A DNA stretch of 64,000 nt from Paenibacillus baekrokdamisoli (GTDB lineage Bacteria > Bacillota > Bacilli > Paenibacillales > Paenibacillaceae): positions 3,534,001 through 3,598,000 of the forward strand of contig NZ_AP019308.1 of the NCBI RefSeq assembly GCF_003945345.1. The letters are read 5' to 3'. The position numbers and the translations under genes were made by a program. A model generated the notes under the pieces. That model ran no database searches, was not told where the DNA came from, and saw nothing but the letters and a program-made list of their open reading frames with translations. Each line of letters opens with the position of its first letter. The first letter of the stretch is position 1. Shown in pieces: positions 35,001-43,748 of this stretch.

Positions 35001-37021
35001 GGTTGAATTATCCTTCCGTCCCTACGAAATGGGCGAATATGAATCCTGAATTCCTTGACGGTGTATCTAACGCTTGGGATAGAAACGACTATGAGGACGG
35101 CCCTCTCAATGCTACGCTTGGGCTTCAAATGCTTGTCGTTGCAAAAGATATGGGGAATTACACAGCTGCCGAGAAAGCTGCACTTGCTAAACAGCATGTA
35201 ACAGCTACCAACCCTCTTGATTATGCGAACGAACTACGTGTTATGGATGGCGTTGCTCCAACTGAAGCTGCTACTGCTCATAACGATTACGAAACCAGAT
35301 ATCCAAAAACGTACTTCTCCACTTCTCTGCTTGATATGTCTCAGCAATACCTTTCCAGATACTTTGGTATTTCTGCTCATAACGGAGATGCAATGGGTGA
35401 AAACGGCGTTTCGTTCGAATCTTATATGAACTATTCTGACGAAGAAGAAGCTGCTCTTTCATACTATACGTTAACTGCCCATGCTGATGCTTCTAATGCT
35501 GATGGCATTCTAGCCGGCATGAATCAGTGGTGGTATAACGAAAAGAGAGAGAAAAATCCATTTATGACTACGTTCTATGCAGCTTCGCTTGGTGCATTGA
35601 AAAGCAAAGGATTTAACATTGGATCACCGACGGTTGATCTTGCTGGCTCAACTTGGCAAATGACTCGCATACCGAACAGCTTCATTGAATGGGATGTTCT
35701 TGCGGCTAACAGAAACGACATCACCCATGTTATACCTGATTTGATGGTTGACCAGCTTATTCCTCGTGATGAAGTGAAGATGTCTAAGTATAATACGAAT
35801 ATCTTCGGTACGATGGACAGAAGAACCATTGACACAGACTTCTGGAGAGGTTTGGAATCTTCAACCGTTATTTCAATGCCTTTCTGGTTGACTCAGAATC
35901 CGACTGATGCAGCTCATGTATCTGCTCTGGGACAATTCATTACGGCTCCTGTAAACAACGGAACAGAGAGTATAACTTATCCGACTAATGTTGCAGCTGT
36001 AAACCCTGATGGTAACTACGATGCAGCTACTCACACGTTTACCATTAATGTTGGTGATTCTGTGAAGCTGGATGCTATAGTTACCGGCTATATCAAGAAC
36101 GTTTCTTGGCTGACAGATGCTTGGAACCAAGCAGGATATGTGAATGGGAAGCCTGCTCCAATCCATGCAGATCCTAGCAAATTCCAAGTTATTGACCTGA
36201 GAGCATTAGCGACCTATGGTGAAGTCGGAAATGTGGATGCTACAGGCATCAGTACAGCTGGCGAGCATTATGGGGCCTATGCAACTGGTCTAAAACCCGG
36301 AACAGTTACGGTTACGGCATATGTTATCGACGGATTCTTTAAAACACCTTCGACAATAACGTATACGATCAATGTCGTAGATCCTAATGCAAGTTCAGCA
36401 CCAATTTCTGCTTCCAATGTTTCCGAAACTGGCTATTACCTTCCAGATTGGCTGGTGTCGGTATTGGAAAGAGAAGACCTGAACACAGATGGAAACCCGT
36501 TTGTAAGTGTAATCTTCTCTTCTTCTTCTCCGGCTGACGGTAAGATTGACCCTGTTACAGGTGATATCACTTATCTCACTAGTAAGGCATTCAATATCAT
36601 CGCAAAGATTGCCTACTCGGGTAAAACAGTAAATGCTGATCCCGACAATAAGCCTAATGCTTATGATGATTTAGGTGCTAGATTTGAAGCAGACAGCCAT
36701 GTAATGACTTTTGTATGTCCTGTCCAACAATCCGTTAAAGGCTTGGTTGGTGCTGATAGTACGCTGGTTCCAGATGCAGATGCAGTAGCTGCAGCGAAAA
36801 GGGCAATTTCAGGCGCTGATTATACAACGCTTCAAGTAGCGGACACAACAGATCAAGCCCAGAAAACAGCAGCTGTACAGGCTCTTGTAGATGGGTTAAA
36901 GGGCACCACGACAGCAGTAGCAACATGGAACGAAGAAACATCTGCGTATGATGTAGTTATTTCTCAACATGCAGCGAGTGATAGCTTCAGCATTACAACT
37001 GCAACGTTTGAAACACCTTAA
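32063..37021 (+). CDS. Very large S-layer-homology surface protein
   Basis: 1652 residues from ATG 32063 (AAGGAG nine bases upstream; signal peptide PRKISQVLSS..STAFAS). Three SLH domains anchor it to cell-wall polysaccharide: about 28-80 (DVSKHWAAQELQKW), 85-140 (AWFYAELQKASAAGL) and 145-205 (AKWAMDAVAALASKGYLQG). Then come a beta-rich stretch with short valine/threonine strands (205-345), a flexible linker of Gly-Asn-Thr/Pro repeats (about 345-375) and a Big_2-like domain (about 385-465). A long unassigned region contains blocks such as NDGLWTTMYVSGEIW and WDRNDYEDGPLNATLGLQM that look helical and enzyme-like. The C-terminal module begins VPDADAVAAAKRAI. It could be a polysaccharide-degrading enzyme; I could not place it in a family. 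Confidence 0.85.
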   Translation: MPRKISQVLSSIVIGSMLFSSTAFASSSQDVSKHWAAQELQKWTSEGLLKGDANGNLNPNEAITRAEFITILNRIFNLQSTAGSKVFVDSNPNAWFYAELQKASAAGLLNGDANNYANPKALISRQEAAVLISRGFQVVSGTNTTTFNDSSEIAKWAMDAVAALASKGYLQGRGNGNFDPLAKITRAESFVMTDRVMGTLVRTQADLDKLPATIVGNVTIAFPGAVLKGLTITGDVYITDAAAKAPVILDHTKITGDLSIVAAKGVNFIASSVTGTTNVTDAHEVTTLNLDADSSLNILTLNTAANVTGTGSIQTALINTNGVTIAQQPKNVKVAAGVTSTVGDNTGSNTGGNTGGNTGSNPGGNPGGNPGGNPDNSTPVVSPVSTGSNVDMYSTQVTRLQPKGLNVDQPIQWTTSDPYVAYVDIIGNSAGDYSGKVLGVSAGTATITGKQDKNTVTVTITVTNDPKLATNLEKVVYYYNAGDASIPTDLASTKWNTTNIPAAPTGKTFPSKTYAGFVDGENGVKWLVSKDALIKSLDKVALDRDYTPVTTGIVSDAVTLYDPNLASADQIQYLQGGRYIPQTGGSTAPYSYIDYDNNPVSGAFNAEEIITNIKSDGNNGLWVLGSTGNATHIVRKPMSLMAKSLVQEEISRNFADRFGFQSGAVSFNTQGDMLNAIMHADKGAGSSIDDRDNDGLWTTMYVSGEIWRYNYMKATYGDNDARTQDAKASATRAVESIVTLGYISGTQLKVPSMNNVNDPTIYTTLGANPDGSDEGKPVYVDAHGNYTLVATGNNPASAGFFARSYKVAGKNNSSTTPELPSEEAAWLKKNAGQTTDINGTPITYSEPGKSKFGKLRAYDTVPVPSRLVQNYSDLNGGDTQNNLDSSNVYYKASTSTDELVGHYFALDLAYSAFKDSDPELAALIKNDMINHTNAIILNNYYQVSVTGENPEETRFNVANPNDKNRITLINPADYASKGNGLNYPSVPTKWANMNPEFLDGVSNAWDRNDYEDGPLNATLGLQMLVVAKDMGNYTAAEKAALAKQHVTATNPLDYANELRVMDGVAPTEAATAHNDYETRYPKTYFSTSLLDMSQQYLSRYFGISAHNGDAMGENGVSFESYMNYSDEEEAALSYYTLTAHADASNADGILAGMNQWWYNEKREKNPFMTTFYAASLGALKSKGFNIGSPTVDLAGSTWQMTRIPNSFIEWDVLAANRNDITHVIPDLMVDQLIPRDEVKMSKYNTNIFGTMDRRTIDTDFWRGLESSTVISMPFWLTQNPTDAAHVSALGQFITAPVNNGTESITYPTNVAAVNPDGNYDAATHTFTINVGDSVKLDAIVTGYIKNVSWLTDAWNQAGYVNGKPAPIHADPSKFQVIDLRALATYGEVGNVDATGISTAGEHYGAYATGLKPGTVTVTAYVIDGFFKTPSTITYTINVVDPNASSAPISASNVSETGYYLPDWLVSVLEREDLNTDGNPFVSVIFSSSSPADGKIDPVTGDITYLTSKAFNIIAKIAYSGKTVNADPDNKPNAYDDLGARFEADSHVMTFVCPVQQSVKGLVGADSTLVPDADAVAAAKRAISGADYTTLQVADTTDQAQKTAAVQALVDGLKGTTTAVATWNEETSAYDVVISQHAASDSFSITTATFETP

Positions 37022-37074
37022 AATCAGTTCGCAGCTTAAGTAAGAACCCGCCGAAGTGGCGGTCAGGTTGTAGA

Positions 37075-37103
37075 GAAACCCGACGATTAAAACGTCGGGT
37101 TTC
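37075..37103 (+). terminator. Terminator of the SLH protein gene
   Basis: GAAACCCGACG-ATTAAAA-CGTCGGGTTTC followed by TTTTTGC; 11-bp perfect stem, 54 bases past the stop. Nothing is recognised from 37104 to 37274. Confidence 0.92.
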
Positions 37104-37274
37104 TTTTTGCTCACGGCGTAGGTCATGAGCGCATGTACTACGGCCTCTGATGACTCCTAACTAGTCCGTGCGGCTTTTCAGCCGTAGTTACAAAGCGTCT
37201 TTGCTTCCTGCCCGAAACCACTGAATTCTAAAGGGTTCACACTAGAGAGTTCGCCCATGCTGGGCGTACAAACA

Positions 37275-37310
37275 AAGAAAGCGCTGACCCCATTTGGCCA
37301 GCGCTTTCTT
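37275..37310 (-). terminator. Terminator of the 37-52 kb minus-strand gene run
   Basis: AAGAAAGCGCTG / CAGCGCTTTCTT, 12-bp stem; on the minus strand it is followed by TGTTTGTAC. It is the first terminator-like hairpin after the last gene of the run (37389). Confidence 0.7.
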
Positions 37311-37388
37311 CTTATGTCTGCTCTTGTTATCCTATTGAAACATGTTAGCCGACAAGCCATTCCTTCGCCTTCACTTGCAGCTTCATCG

Positions 37389-38327
37389 TTATTCGGATTT
37401 GTAATGGGGAATACCCAAACCTTGAGCGCCCGGCTCGGAAATAAGTAACTCCGGGTGATACCGCTGAATGAAATCGTAGCCGATCCGGGCGCGTCGAACC
37501 CGTTCTCTCGAAAGCTTGACTACGGTGTCCTCCAGATGCGTGCCCGATGGATACACGTTGGGGGCGTTGCGTAATCCAAACTTCACGTATACAGGGGCAG
37601 CCACTCGAATAATTTCGCAAATATCGTAATAGCGAATGAAGCCGCCGAAATCGTCGGGCACCTCGATATACAGATCGATCGGAATATCAACCGCTTGACG
37701 GATGGCGGCCAGCTTCGCCAGAGACAGATCGGTCGGGACATTATACGTGTCCGCCCCCAATTGCTCCATAAGCCGCACGGAGATCGGATTGCAAGCTCCC
37801 ATCGACACAGATACTTTTACGACCAGATCAGACGGGAGCTCTCCAGCTTTCTTGCATTCGTTCACCGCCCACAGAACGCCTTCGTCGGCCACGAGAATGC
37901 CGCGAATGCCGTGCTCGCAAGCACGCTTCACATCCTCCAGGGCATAAACAACCTGATCCATGCCCGATGCGCGCAGCCCAATGCTCTTCCCTCCGGCAGC
38001 AGCAGTTTGAGCGTAAATATCGAACGAAGCCCGCGGGCCCGTAAAGAGACTGACTTCGATCCGATGCTGTTCAGCAATTCGTGCCATATCCTTGAGCTCG
38101 TCATCCAACAGCAGCATGACGCCGCTGCCTTGGGAAACGCGATGCACGGGAACGCCAAACTCCTTAGCGGCATCTACGACCGCCTGCAGGGAAGCCGGCC
38201 CCTCGACGGAAGGAATCTCGATCCGATATTGCGCCCCGTCAGGAAACGTCTTCGAAGAACTCGGGAGGTGGTGCAAATCTCCCTCCGGCAATCCTAGCTT
38301 GCCGAAAAACTGCTTTGTCTCTTGCAT
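37389..38327 (-). CDS. U32 peptidase-family protein
   Basis: 312 residues forming a TIM-barrel-like protein. The order of strands (IEIPSVEGPASLQAVVDAA, VEVSLFTGPRA-like, GILVADEGVLW, VVKVSVSMGACNPISV, DTYNVPTDLSLAKLAAIRQ) fits the U32 family, whose members act as collagenase-like peptidases or as iron-sulfur hydroxylases of tRNA or ubiquinone precursors. The four-cysteine cluster of the hydroxylase group was not seen, and the short length fits a catalytic core only. Last gene of the run, five bases after the M20 peptidase gene, so probably acting on the same compound. Confidence 0.7.
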   Translation of the reverse strand: MQETKQFFGKLGLPEGDLHHLPSSSKTFPDGAQYRIEIPSVEGPASLQAVVDAAKEFGVPVHRVSQGSGVMLLLDDELKDMARIAEQHRIEVSLFTGPRASFDIYAQTAAAGGKSIGLRASGMDQVVYALEDVKRACEHGIRGILVADEGVLWAVNECKKAGELPSDLVVKVSVSMGACNPISVRLMEQLGADTYNVPTDLSLAKLAAIRQAVDIPIDLYIEVPDDFGGFIRYYDICEIIRVAAPVYVKFGLRNAPNVYPSGTHLEDTVVKLSRERVRRARIGYDFIQRYHPELLISEPGAQGLGIPHYKSE

Positions 38328-38332
38328 ATGAA

Positions 38333-39508
38333 TTAACGCCCCTTTGAATGGATCAGATATTCCTGTATAAATTGCAAATACACCTGAGCCGTCTGCTCCA
38401 AATCCGACAGATGAGCGAATTCATGCTCTCCATGCGAGCTGCTCTGATCAGGACCATGACATACGGTAGGGATACCAAGGCCGTTGACGAAGAAACCCGC
38501 ATCGACGACCACCTTCTTGCCTACCAAGGGAAGCTCAATCCCTCGCACCTTGCGAACGGCTGCTTGAAGTGCGAATACGGCCGGATCGTTCTTATCGATC
38601 CGATAGCCGTCCCGGACCTTGCGCATATCCAGCTCGATGCTCACTTGATACTGCTCAGCAATCTCATCCAATACGCCGCGCAGCTCCTTCTCTACTTCTG
38701 CGAAAGAAATGCGCGGGTCGAATCTTCGGACGCCGACGATATCCGCTCGATTAGGATGCTGGTTGTAAAATTGCCCGCTGTGCAGGGAGCCGATAAAGTA
38801 TGACGCATAACCTGTATCTTCAATATAGTGCTTCTCTAATTCGAGATTCAGCTCGCATAGCCTGCGTACGATTTCGGCGGACACCGTAATCGGGTGCGGA
38901 GTACCCGGAGCCGTATAAAGCTGATGGGTAGGCTCTCCGTCTCGGATAATCGCGATTTCGAAGGTGGCCGACCCCAGTTGCGCGACCGTGCTATCGTATC
39001 TGGCCCCTTCCATGACAAGAGCCGCATCGGCGCGAAGCTCGACGTTATTGATCAAGGCCTCAAGATCTTCGCCTCTTCCGCCTGGGCTTTCATGCATACT
39101 GTTCGCGACAACGATCACCCTGCCGGGCAGATCGATTTGGCTCTTGCCCAGCACACGCAGCACTTCGACGATGCACGCGAGGGAGCCCTTCATATCGCAG
39201 GTGCCCCTCCCGTGAATGACCCCCTCCTCGAACCGGGCCGGCTCATGCTCCAGCGGGACAACGTCCATGTGCCCGTTGAAAATAAGCGATTTTCCCTCTC
39301 CGGAGAAATCGTCTTCGAAGGTCGCGACAAGCGTTGGATTATTGGGAATGAATTCGTAGCGTTCAACCTTGCAGCCCACTTCCTCAAGCAAACTCTGATA
39401 GGCTGCCGCGATTTCCCTTGAATCTCCGGTCGGGCTGGCGATTCGGACTAATCGCAGCGTGTCCGCCGCGATTCGCTCCGCATCAATTTGCAGCCAATGT
39501 TCCTCCAT
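38333..39508 (-). CDS. M20-family metallopeptidase/deacylase (ArgE/DapE type)
   Basis: 391 residues from ATG 39508, preceded by GGGAGGG. Binuclear zinc site residues are visible: NGHMDVVPLE (His, then the bridging Asp in GRGTCDMKGSL), the general-base Glu region near SMHESPGGRGED, and the terminal His in SSSHGEHEF. Members cleave acylated amino acids or small peptides. In this run it could deacylate or hydrolyse an imported amino-sugar peptide or an N-acyl amino acid. It lies 15 bases after the SDR gene. Confidence 0.9.
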   Translation of the reverse strand: MEEHWLQIDAERIAADTLRLVRIASPTGDSREIAAAYQSLLEEVGCKVERYEFIPNNPTLVATFEDDFSGEGKSLIFNGHMDVVPLEHEPARFEEGVIHGRGTCDMKGSLACIVEVLRVLGKSQIDLPGRVIVVANSMHESPGGRGEDLEALINNVELRADAALVMEGARYDSTVAQLGSATFEIAIIRDGEPTHQLYTAPGTPHPITVSAEIVRRLCELNLELEKHYIEDTGYASYFIGSLHSGQFYNQHPNRADIVGVRRFDPRISFAEVEKELRGVLDEIAEQYQVSIELDMRKVRDGYRIDKNDPAVFALQAAVRKVRGIELPLVGKKVVVDAGFFVNGLGIPTVCHGPDQSSSHGEHEFAHLSDLEQTAQVYLQFIQEYLIHSKGR

Positions 39509-39523
39509 CTCGTTCCCTCCCAT

Positions 39524-40288
39524 TTATGGTTCGCTGGCGTTCGCCAAATGGCCGCCATCGACGATCAACGTCGTTCCCGTTACATACGACGATTCGTCGG
39601 AAGCCAGAAACAAGAACACATTCGCTGCTTCCTCGATCGTCCCCAATCGCCCCATCGGCGTCTTCGAAGTAATCGTCGGAATCGTAGGGTCCTGCTTCCT
39701 TAGCTCGTGGTCCATCGGCGTATCGATGAAACCCGGGGCAACTGCGTTTACCCGAATACCATAGGGTGCCAGCTCTACAGCCATCGACTGCGTCAGCAGT
39801 ACACCTCCGCCCTTGGACGCGTTGTAATGCGCAAGCTTAGAGCTCCCACTCAGTCCGTTCTTGGAACTCATATTCACGATGCTTCCTTTGATTCCTTGGG
39901 CGACCATTTTACCCGCAACCTGCTTCGTCAGACGGAACATCGCACCTAGGTTGACGTCCATGACCCGCTCCCAATTGTCATCGGAAATGTCCAAGAACGA
40001 TTGGCGCACCGCGATTCCCGCATTATTGACCAGAATGTCGACCGCTCCCCATAGAGCGAAAATACGGTCCACTGTCTCCGTCAATCCCGACTTGTCCCTC
40101 AAATCGCAAGCGAAGGCGAGAATTTCATGGCCTTCGTTGCTCCACTGCTCCGAAGCGGCCCGCAGGGCCGATTCGTTCATGTCGATCACGGCAATTCTGG
40201 CGCCTTCCCGCAAAAACCGATCGACGATTCCTTGACCGATTCCTTGCGCGCCGCCCGTCACGATAACACGTTTTCCTACTAAACGCAT
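39524..40288 (-). CDS. Short-chain dehydrogenase/reductase
   Basis: 254 residues from ATG 40288 (GGAGGT eight bases upstream). Classical SDR: cofactor loop TGGAQGIGQG (about 10-19), NNAG near 88-91, catalytic Ser in MSSKNG, YxxxK as YNASKGG, and the PGFIDTPM segment. Asp at the end of strand 2 (VIDMNE) indicates NAD preference. Probably oxidises or reduces a sugar- or amino-acid-derived alcohol together with the adjacent aldehyde dehydrogenase. Confidence 0.92.
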   Translation of the reverse strand: MRLVGKRVIVTGGAQGIGQGIVDRFLREGARIAVIDMNESALRAASEQWSNEGHEILAFACDLRDKSGLTETVDRIFALWGAVDILVNNAGIAVRQSFLDISDDNWERVMDVNLGAMFRLTKQVAGKMVAQGIKGSIVNMSSKNGLSGSSKLAHYNASKGGGVLLTQSMAVELAPYGIRVNAVAPGFIDTPMDHELRKQDPTIPTITSKTPMGRLGTIEEAANVFLFLASDESSYVTGTTLIVDGGHLANASEP

Positions 40289-40327
40289 GAGAATGACCTC
40301 CACTATTTCATCCAATTTTCAATGACA

Positions 40328-41791
40328 CTATGACTTCATGAACACGGTTTTAATTGATGTATAGAACTCGATAGCCGCTTGACCCTGCTCTCTTGAACCG
40401 GAGCTGGATTGTTTCATCCCGCCGAACGGGGCCTGCAGTTCAACTCCGGCGCTCTCGGCATTGATGCGAACAAGACCGGCGTCCATTTCACGAATGAAGG
40501 TCATTGCACGGCCGACATCCCGCGTGAAAACGGAAGCGCTCAAGCCATACCGTGACCCGTTAGCCACGTTCAGCGCTTCCTCCAGCGTATCCACTTTCAG
40601 GAGCGCCAGCACGGGGCCGAAAATTTCCTCCTGCGCGATAACCATGTCCGGATTCACGTTCTCGAACAGCGTCGGCAGCACGTAGAAGCCTTGCTCGTAC
40701 CCTTCTCCTTGCATTCTTCCGCCGCCATGCAGCAAGGTCGCCCCTTCGGCGGTTCCTTTATCGATATACGACAGCACGGTCTGCATCTGGTTCTCGCTGG
40801 CGCACGGCCCCATCCAAGTATCTTGAACCATGCCGGGACCGACCTTGATCTGTCTTACTTTGTGAAGCAGCTTATCCTTAAAAGTCTCATAAACGCCGCT
40901 CATGACAATCACCCGGCTCGTGCATGTGCATTTCTGTCCCGTCGACTTCAAGCCGCCGCTGATCACGGCGTCCACGGCCAAGTCCAGATCCGCGTCGTTG
41001 CAGACGATGACTGGGTTTTTGCCACCCATCTCCAGCTGGTATTTCGCTCCACGCGCGACCGCTCCCAGCGCCACTTTCTTGCCAACGCCATCCGAGCCGG
41101 TAAAGGAAATACCGTCGATGCCCGGATGATCGATGATGCCTTGTCCGATGACGGAGCCAGCGCCTGTCACCAGATTTAACACCCCATAGGGCAGCCCCGC
41201 TTCAGCGAAGCATTCGACGACTTTCGCCGCCGTAATCGCCGTGTCTTGGGCCGGCTTGAACACAACGGTATTGCCGTAGACGAGTGCCGGAGCTATTTTC
41301 CAGATTGGAATCGCCACGGGAAAGTTCCACGGTGTAATCAATCCGACGACGCCTAATGACGCGCGAGTCGTGAACATGAGGCCATCGGGGTCGGTTGACG
41401 GAATGACGTCGCCGTGCTTCCGCATCCCCTCCCCCGCGTAATAACGAAGAATAGCCACGCCGCGGGCAGTCTCTCCTCTTGCCTCTGGCAAGGTTTTTCC
41501 CATTTCCCGCGTCATCGTCTCCGCGATATCGTCTAATCGGCTTTCAAGTACGTTCGCCGCTTTGAATAAGAAATCTCCCCTCGCCGGGGCGGACAATCTA
41601 CGCCAGATCAGTGCAGCTCTTCTTGCAGCGGCTACCGCTCGATCCAAATCCTCCTGACCCGACTTCTGGCAATAGCCGACCGTTTCATGGCGATCAGCAG
41701 GGTTAATGCTCGCTTCGATATTCCCGGACACCGAAGCCGCCCAAAGGCCGTCGATATAGTTGCCGTAGGTTCGGGGTTCTGTTGGAACCAT
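40328..41791 (-). CDS. Aldehyde dehydrogenase, 2,5-dioxovalerate dehydrogenase-like
   Basis: About 487 residues from ATG 41791 (GAGGAGG upstream); 24 more codons are open but unlikely. NAD-binding fold with [17 protein letters not shown], the FTGSDGVGK loop, the catalytic Glu in LEMGGKNP and the catalytic Cys in [10 protein letters not shown]. The overall match is to semialdehyde dehydrogenases such as alpha-ketoglutaric semialdehyde dehydrogenase, used in sugar-acid breakdown. Same strand and order as the SDR, peptidase and Gfo/Idh genes around it. Confidence 0.92.
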   Translation of the reverse strand: MVPTEPRTYGNYIDGLWAASVSGNIEASINPADRHETVGYCQKSGQEDLDRAVAAARRAALIWRRLSAPARGDFLFKAANVLESRLDDIAETMTREMGKTLPEARGETARGVAILRYYAGEGMRKHGDVIPSTDPDGLMFTTRASLGVVGLITPWNFPVAIPIWKIAPALVYGNTVVFKPAQDTAITAAKVVECFAEAGLPYGVLNLVTGAGSVIGQGIIDHPGIDGISFTGSDGVGKKVALGAVARGAKYQLEMGGKNPVIVCNDADLDLAVDAVISGGLKSTGQKCTCTSRVIVMSGVYETFKDKLLHKVRQIKVGPGMVQDTWMGPCASENQMQTVLSYIDKGTAEGATLLHGGGRMQGEGYEQGFYVLPTLFENVNPDMVIAQEEIFGPVLALLKVDTLEEALNVANGSRYGLSASVFTRDVGRAMTFIREMDAGLVRINAESAGVELQAPFGGMKQSSSGSREQGQAAIEFYTSIKTVFMKS

Positions 41792-41912
41792 CACAATCTC
41801 ATCCTCCTCAGGTATTCCGCATAGACGACCTGTGCTCGAACGTATGGTCGAGTCGTCCTTCAAACCATTCCTGACTGCGCAAAATCATGCTTACATCTCC
41901 ATCCTCTTCTGC

Positions 41913-42452
41913 TCACGCCTTCAACTTCTTGCCCAAGTTCTGATAGACTTGCTTCCATCTTTCTTGCAGCTCCGCCCCTTCATAAGCAGGCTGAAACCCT
42001 AATTTCAAATAGATATGAATGGCCGAAAGCCGAAAATCGTCCGTCTCGAGAACGGCATGCTTCTTGCCCTCTTCCCGCATCTTCTGCAAAGCCGCAAGAC
42101 TTATGCTATATCCGAGTCCAAGACCGGAGTATGCAGAGGAGACCCCCACCATATGCAAATAACCGCAATCCTCTTCCCACTGCGGCTCCTCCCATGCGCA
42201 GGCGGTAGCGACGGTCGCCTCCCCTTCGCAAATGAACAAGACCCGTTCGGGCTTAAAGTATGAATGAGAGGCGATTTTGCGCTCGAAATTCCGATCCCAT
42301 CCGAATGATTTTTCCACAATCGACTCCCAGTTCTCCCCATCACCCGCTTCGAAGTTTCGAAGATGAAATCCTGAAGGCAGTGCCAAAGCAGGCAAGTCAG
42401 ATAAACTCGCTAGCCGCATGACCAGTTGAGGCAGCTTCCGTCCCTCTGTCAT
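41913..42452 (-). CDS. GNAT N-acetyltransferase
   Basis: 179 residues with a GNAT acetyl-CoA fold: the motif A region GVSSAYSGLGLGYSISLAAL (Q/RxxGxG/A variant SGLGLG), then the KKHAVLETDDFRLSAIHIYLKLGF motif B. Its ATG overlaps the stop of the Gfo/Idh gene by four bases, so the two are coupled. The acceptor is unknown; an amino sugar or amino acid handled by the same operon is a fair guess. Confidence 0.87.
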   Translation of the reverse strand: MTEGRKLPQLVMRLASLSDLPALALPSGFHLRNFEAGDGENWESIVEKSFGWDRNFERKIASHSYFKPERVLFICEGEATVATACAWEEPQWEEDCGYLHMVGVSSAYSGLGLGYSISLAALQKMREEGKKHAVLETDDFRLSAIHIYLKLGFQPAYEGAELQERWKQVYQNLGKKLKA

Positions 42453-43681
42453 ATCCTCTTCCCTCCGCTTCTACGGAAGTCAGGAAATTCAACCGGCTGT
42501 CCGTTATTTGCATGCGATTCCATCGATAATGGGAAGATACTGCTCCATGTCACTGCATCGTACACGTCGACAAGCGGACTTCTCTGTTCCTGAATCGACG
42601 AAACAAACTCCTCAAGCACGAAAAAATCACCCCCGCCGTGTCCAGAGCTCTGAGCGTGCTCCTCCCACCGTCTCCAAATCGGATGATCAAGCTCAGGCTG
42701 ATACCGGGTGAGTGGCTCCCACATTTCATCGCGCTCGTCATCAACCCGCTGCCCGGGCTTTAATTCCCTCTGCGGGGATCGTCCGTTAAACCACACCAAA
42801 TCATCTTCCTGATCGTGGCGCTTGGACAGATAGGCGCCTTCTGTCCCCTGCAGGACGTAATGGCGCATATTATGCGGGCGAGCGGAAGTCCAATCTACGC
42901 GTAACGAGATCAGGACACCGCCCTCGGTCATGATGTTCGTCACGGCCGAGTCCCCCTGCTTCCAATAGCCTGGTTGTGACGCAGGATGCTCTTTCCCGAA
43001 CTTCTCTTGAAAATAATGTTGCAAGGAACGAGAGTTCGAGACGAACGTCGACATGCTCTTCATCCGGTCGCCGCCGTCTTTGTTCAGTCCCAGCCAGTGG
43101 GAAATCGGTCCGATCGAATGCGTCGGATAGTTCATTCCGTCATAGGTATGGTGAAGATCGCCGCGCCATGTCAGCGAGCCATCCTTGTTATGGACCCTAT
43201 ACCGCAAATCATGGATATAGCCCCCTTCCAAGTACGTAATCTCGCCAAACATCTTTTGCTCGGCCATGTGCTTGACGGCCAAATTCGAGCGGGCGAAGCA
43301 ATAATTCTCAGCCATCATATAGGTCAATCCGGTCTTCTCCACCGTTTCGACAAGCTCCCAAGCGTCATCCAGCGTATGCGCCGCGATGACCTCGCACAAC
43401 ACATGCTTGCCCGCCTTAAGGGCATCAATCGATTGCCTCGCGTGCAGCAGCATCGGGCTGGCCAGGAAAACAGCGTCGATATCCGGGCTTTGCAGCATCA
43501 GCTCGTAGCTGCGGTACGTTTCAATCCAAGGATAATTTTCTTTCCATTGCGCAGTAACTTCCTCATTCAGATCACAGATCGCAACCAGCTCAAGACGGTC
43601 GGCCAATGCGGCAAGCGTGCGTTTGAACCGTCCGCCACGGTTGCCGCCGACGATCGCTAGACGCAGTGTTTGATTGGACAT
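42449..43681 (-). CDS. Gfo/Idh/MocA-family oxidoreductase
   Basis: 410 residues. N-terminal NAD(P) Rossmann fold (RLAIVGGNRGGRFKRTL), the HVLCEVIAAH segment at the place of the usual EKP motif, where Glu-Val-Ile replaces Glu-Lys-Pro, and a C-terminal substrate domain with YMMAENYCFAR and a GDLHHTYDGMNYPTHSIGP stretch typical of glycosidase-like members that act on sugars through an oxidation-elimination route. The loss of the Lys of EKP is noteworthy. It starts 67 bases after the nucleotidyltransferase stop. Confidence 0.85.
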   Translation of the reverse strand: MSNQTLRLAIVGGNRGGRFKRTLAALADRLELVAICDLNEEVTAQWKENYPWIETYRSYELMLQSPDIDAVFLASPMLLHARQSIDALKAGKHVLCEVIAAHTLDDAWELVETVEKTGLTYMMAENYCFARSNLAVKHMAEQKMFGEITYLEGGYIHDLRYRVHNKDGSLTWRGDLHHTYDGMNYPTHSIGPISHWLGLNKDGGDRMKSMSTFVSNSRSLQHYFQEKFGKEHPASQPGYWKQGDSAVTNIMTEGGVLISLRVDWTSARPHNMRHYVLQGTEGAYLSKRHDQEDDLVWFNGRSPQRELKPGQRVDDERDEMWEPLTRYQPELDHPIWRRWEEHAQSSGHGGGDFFVLEEFVSSIQEQRSPLVDVYDAVTWSSIFPLSMESHANNGQPVEFPDFRRSGGKRI

Positions 43682-43748
43682 AAGGGTACCTCCCCATATA
43701 ATTCGTTTGTATTCGTGTGTGATTGGATTTGCCCACGTTTACACGCGT

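Noticed and set aside
37695..38297. Plus-strand open frame of 200 codons
   Set aside because: Antisense to the U32 gene; low-quality composition and no start signal.
42986..43660. Plus-strand open frame of 224 codons
   Set aside because: Antisense shadow of the Gfo/Idh gene in high-GC sequence; no family resemblance.
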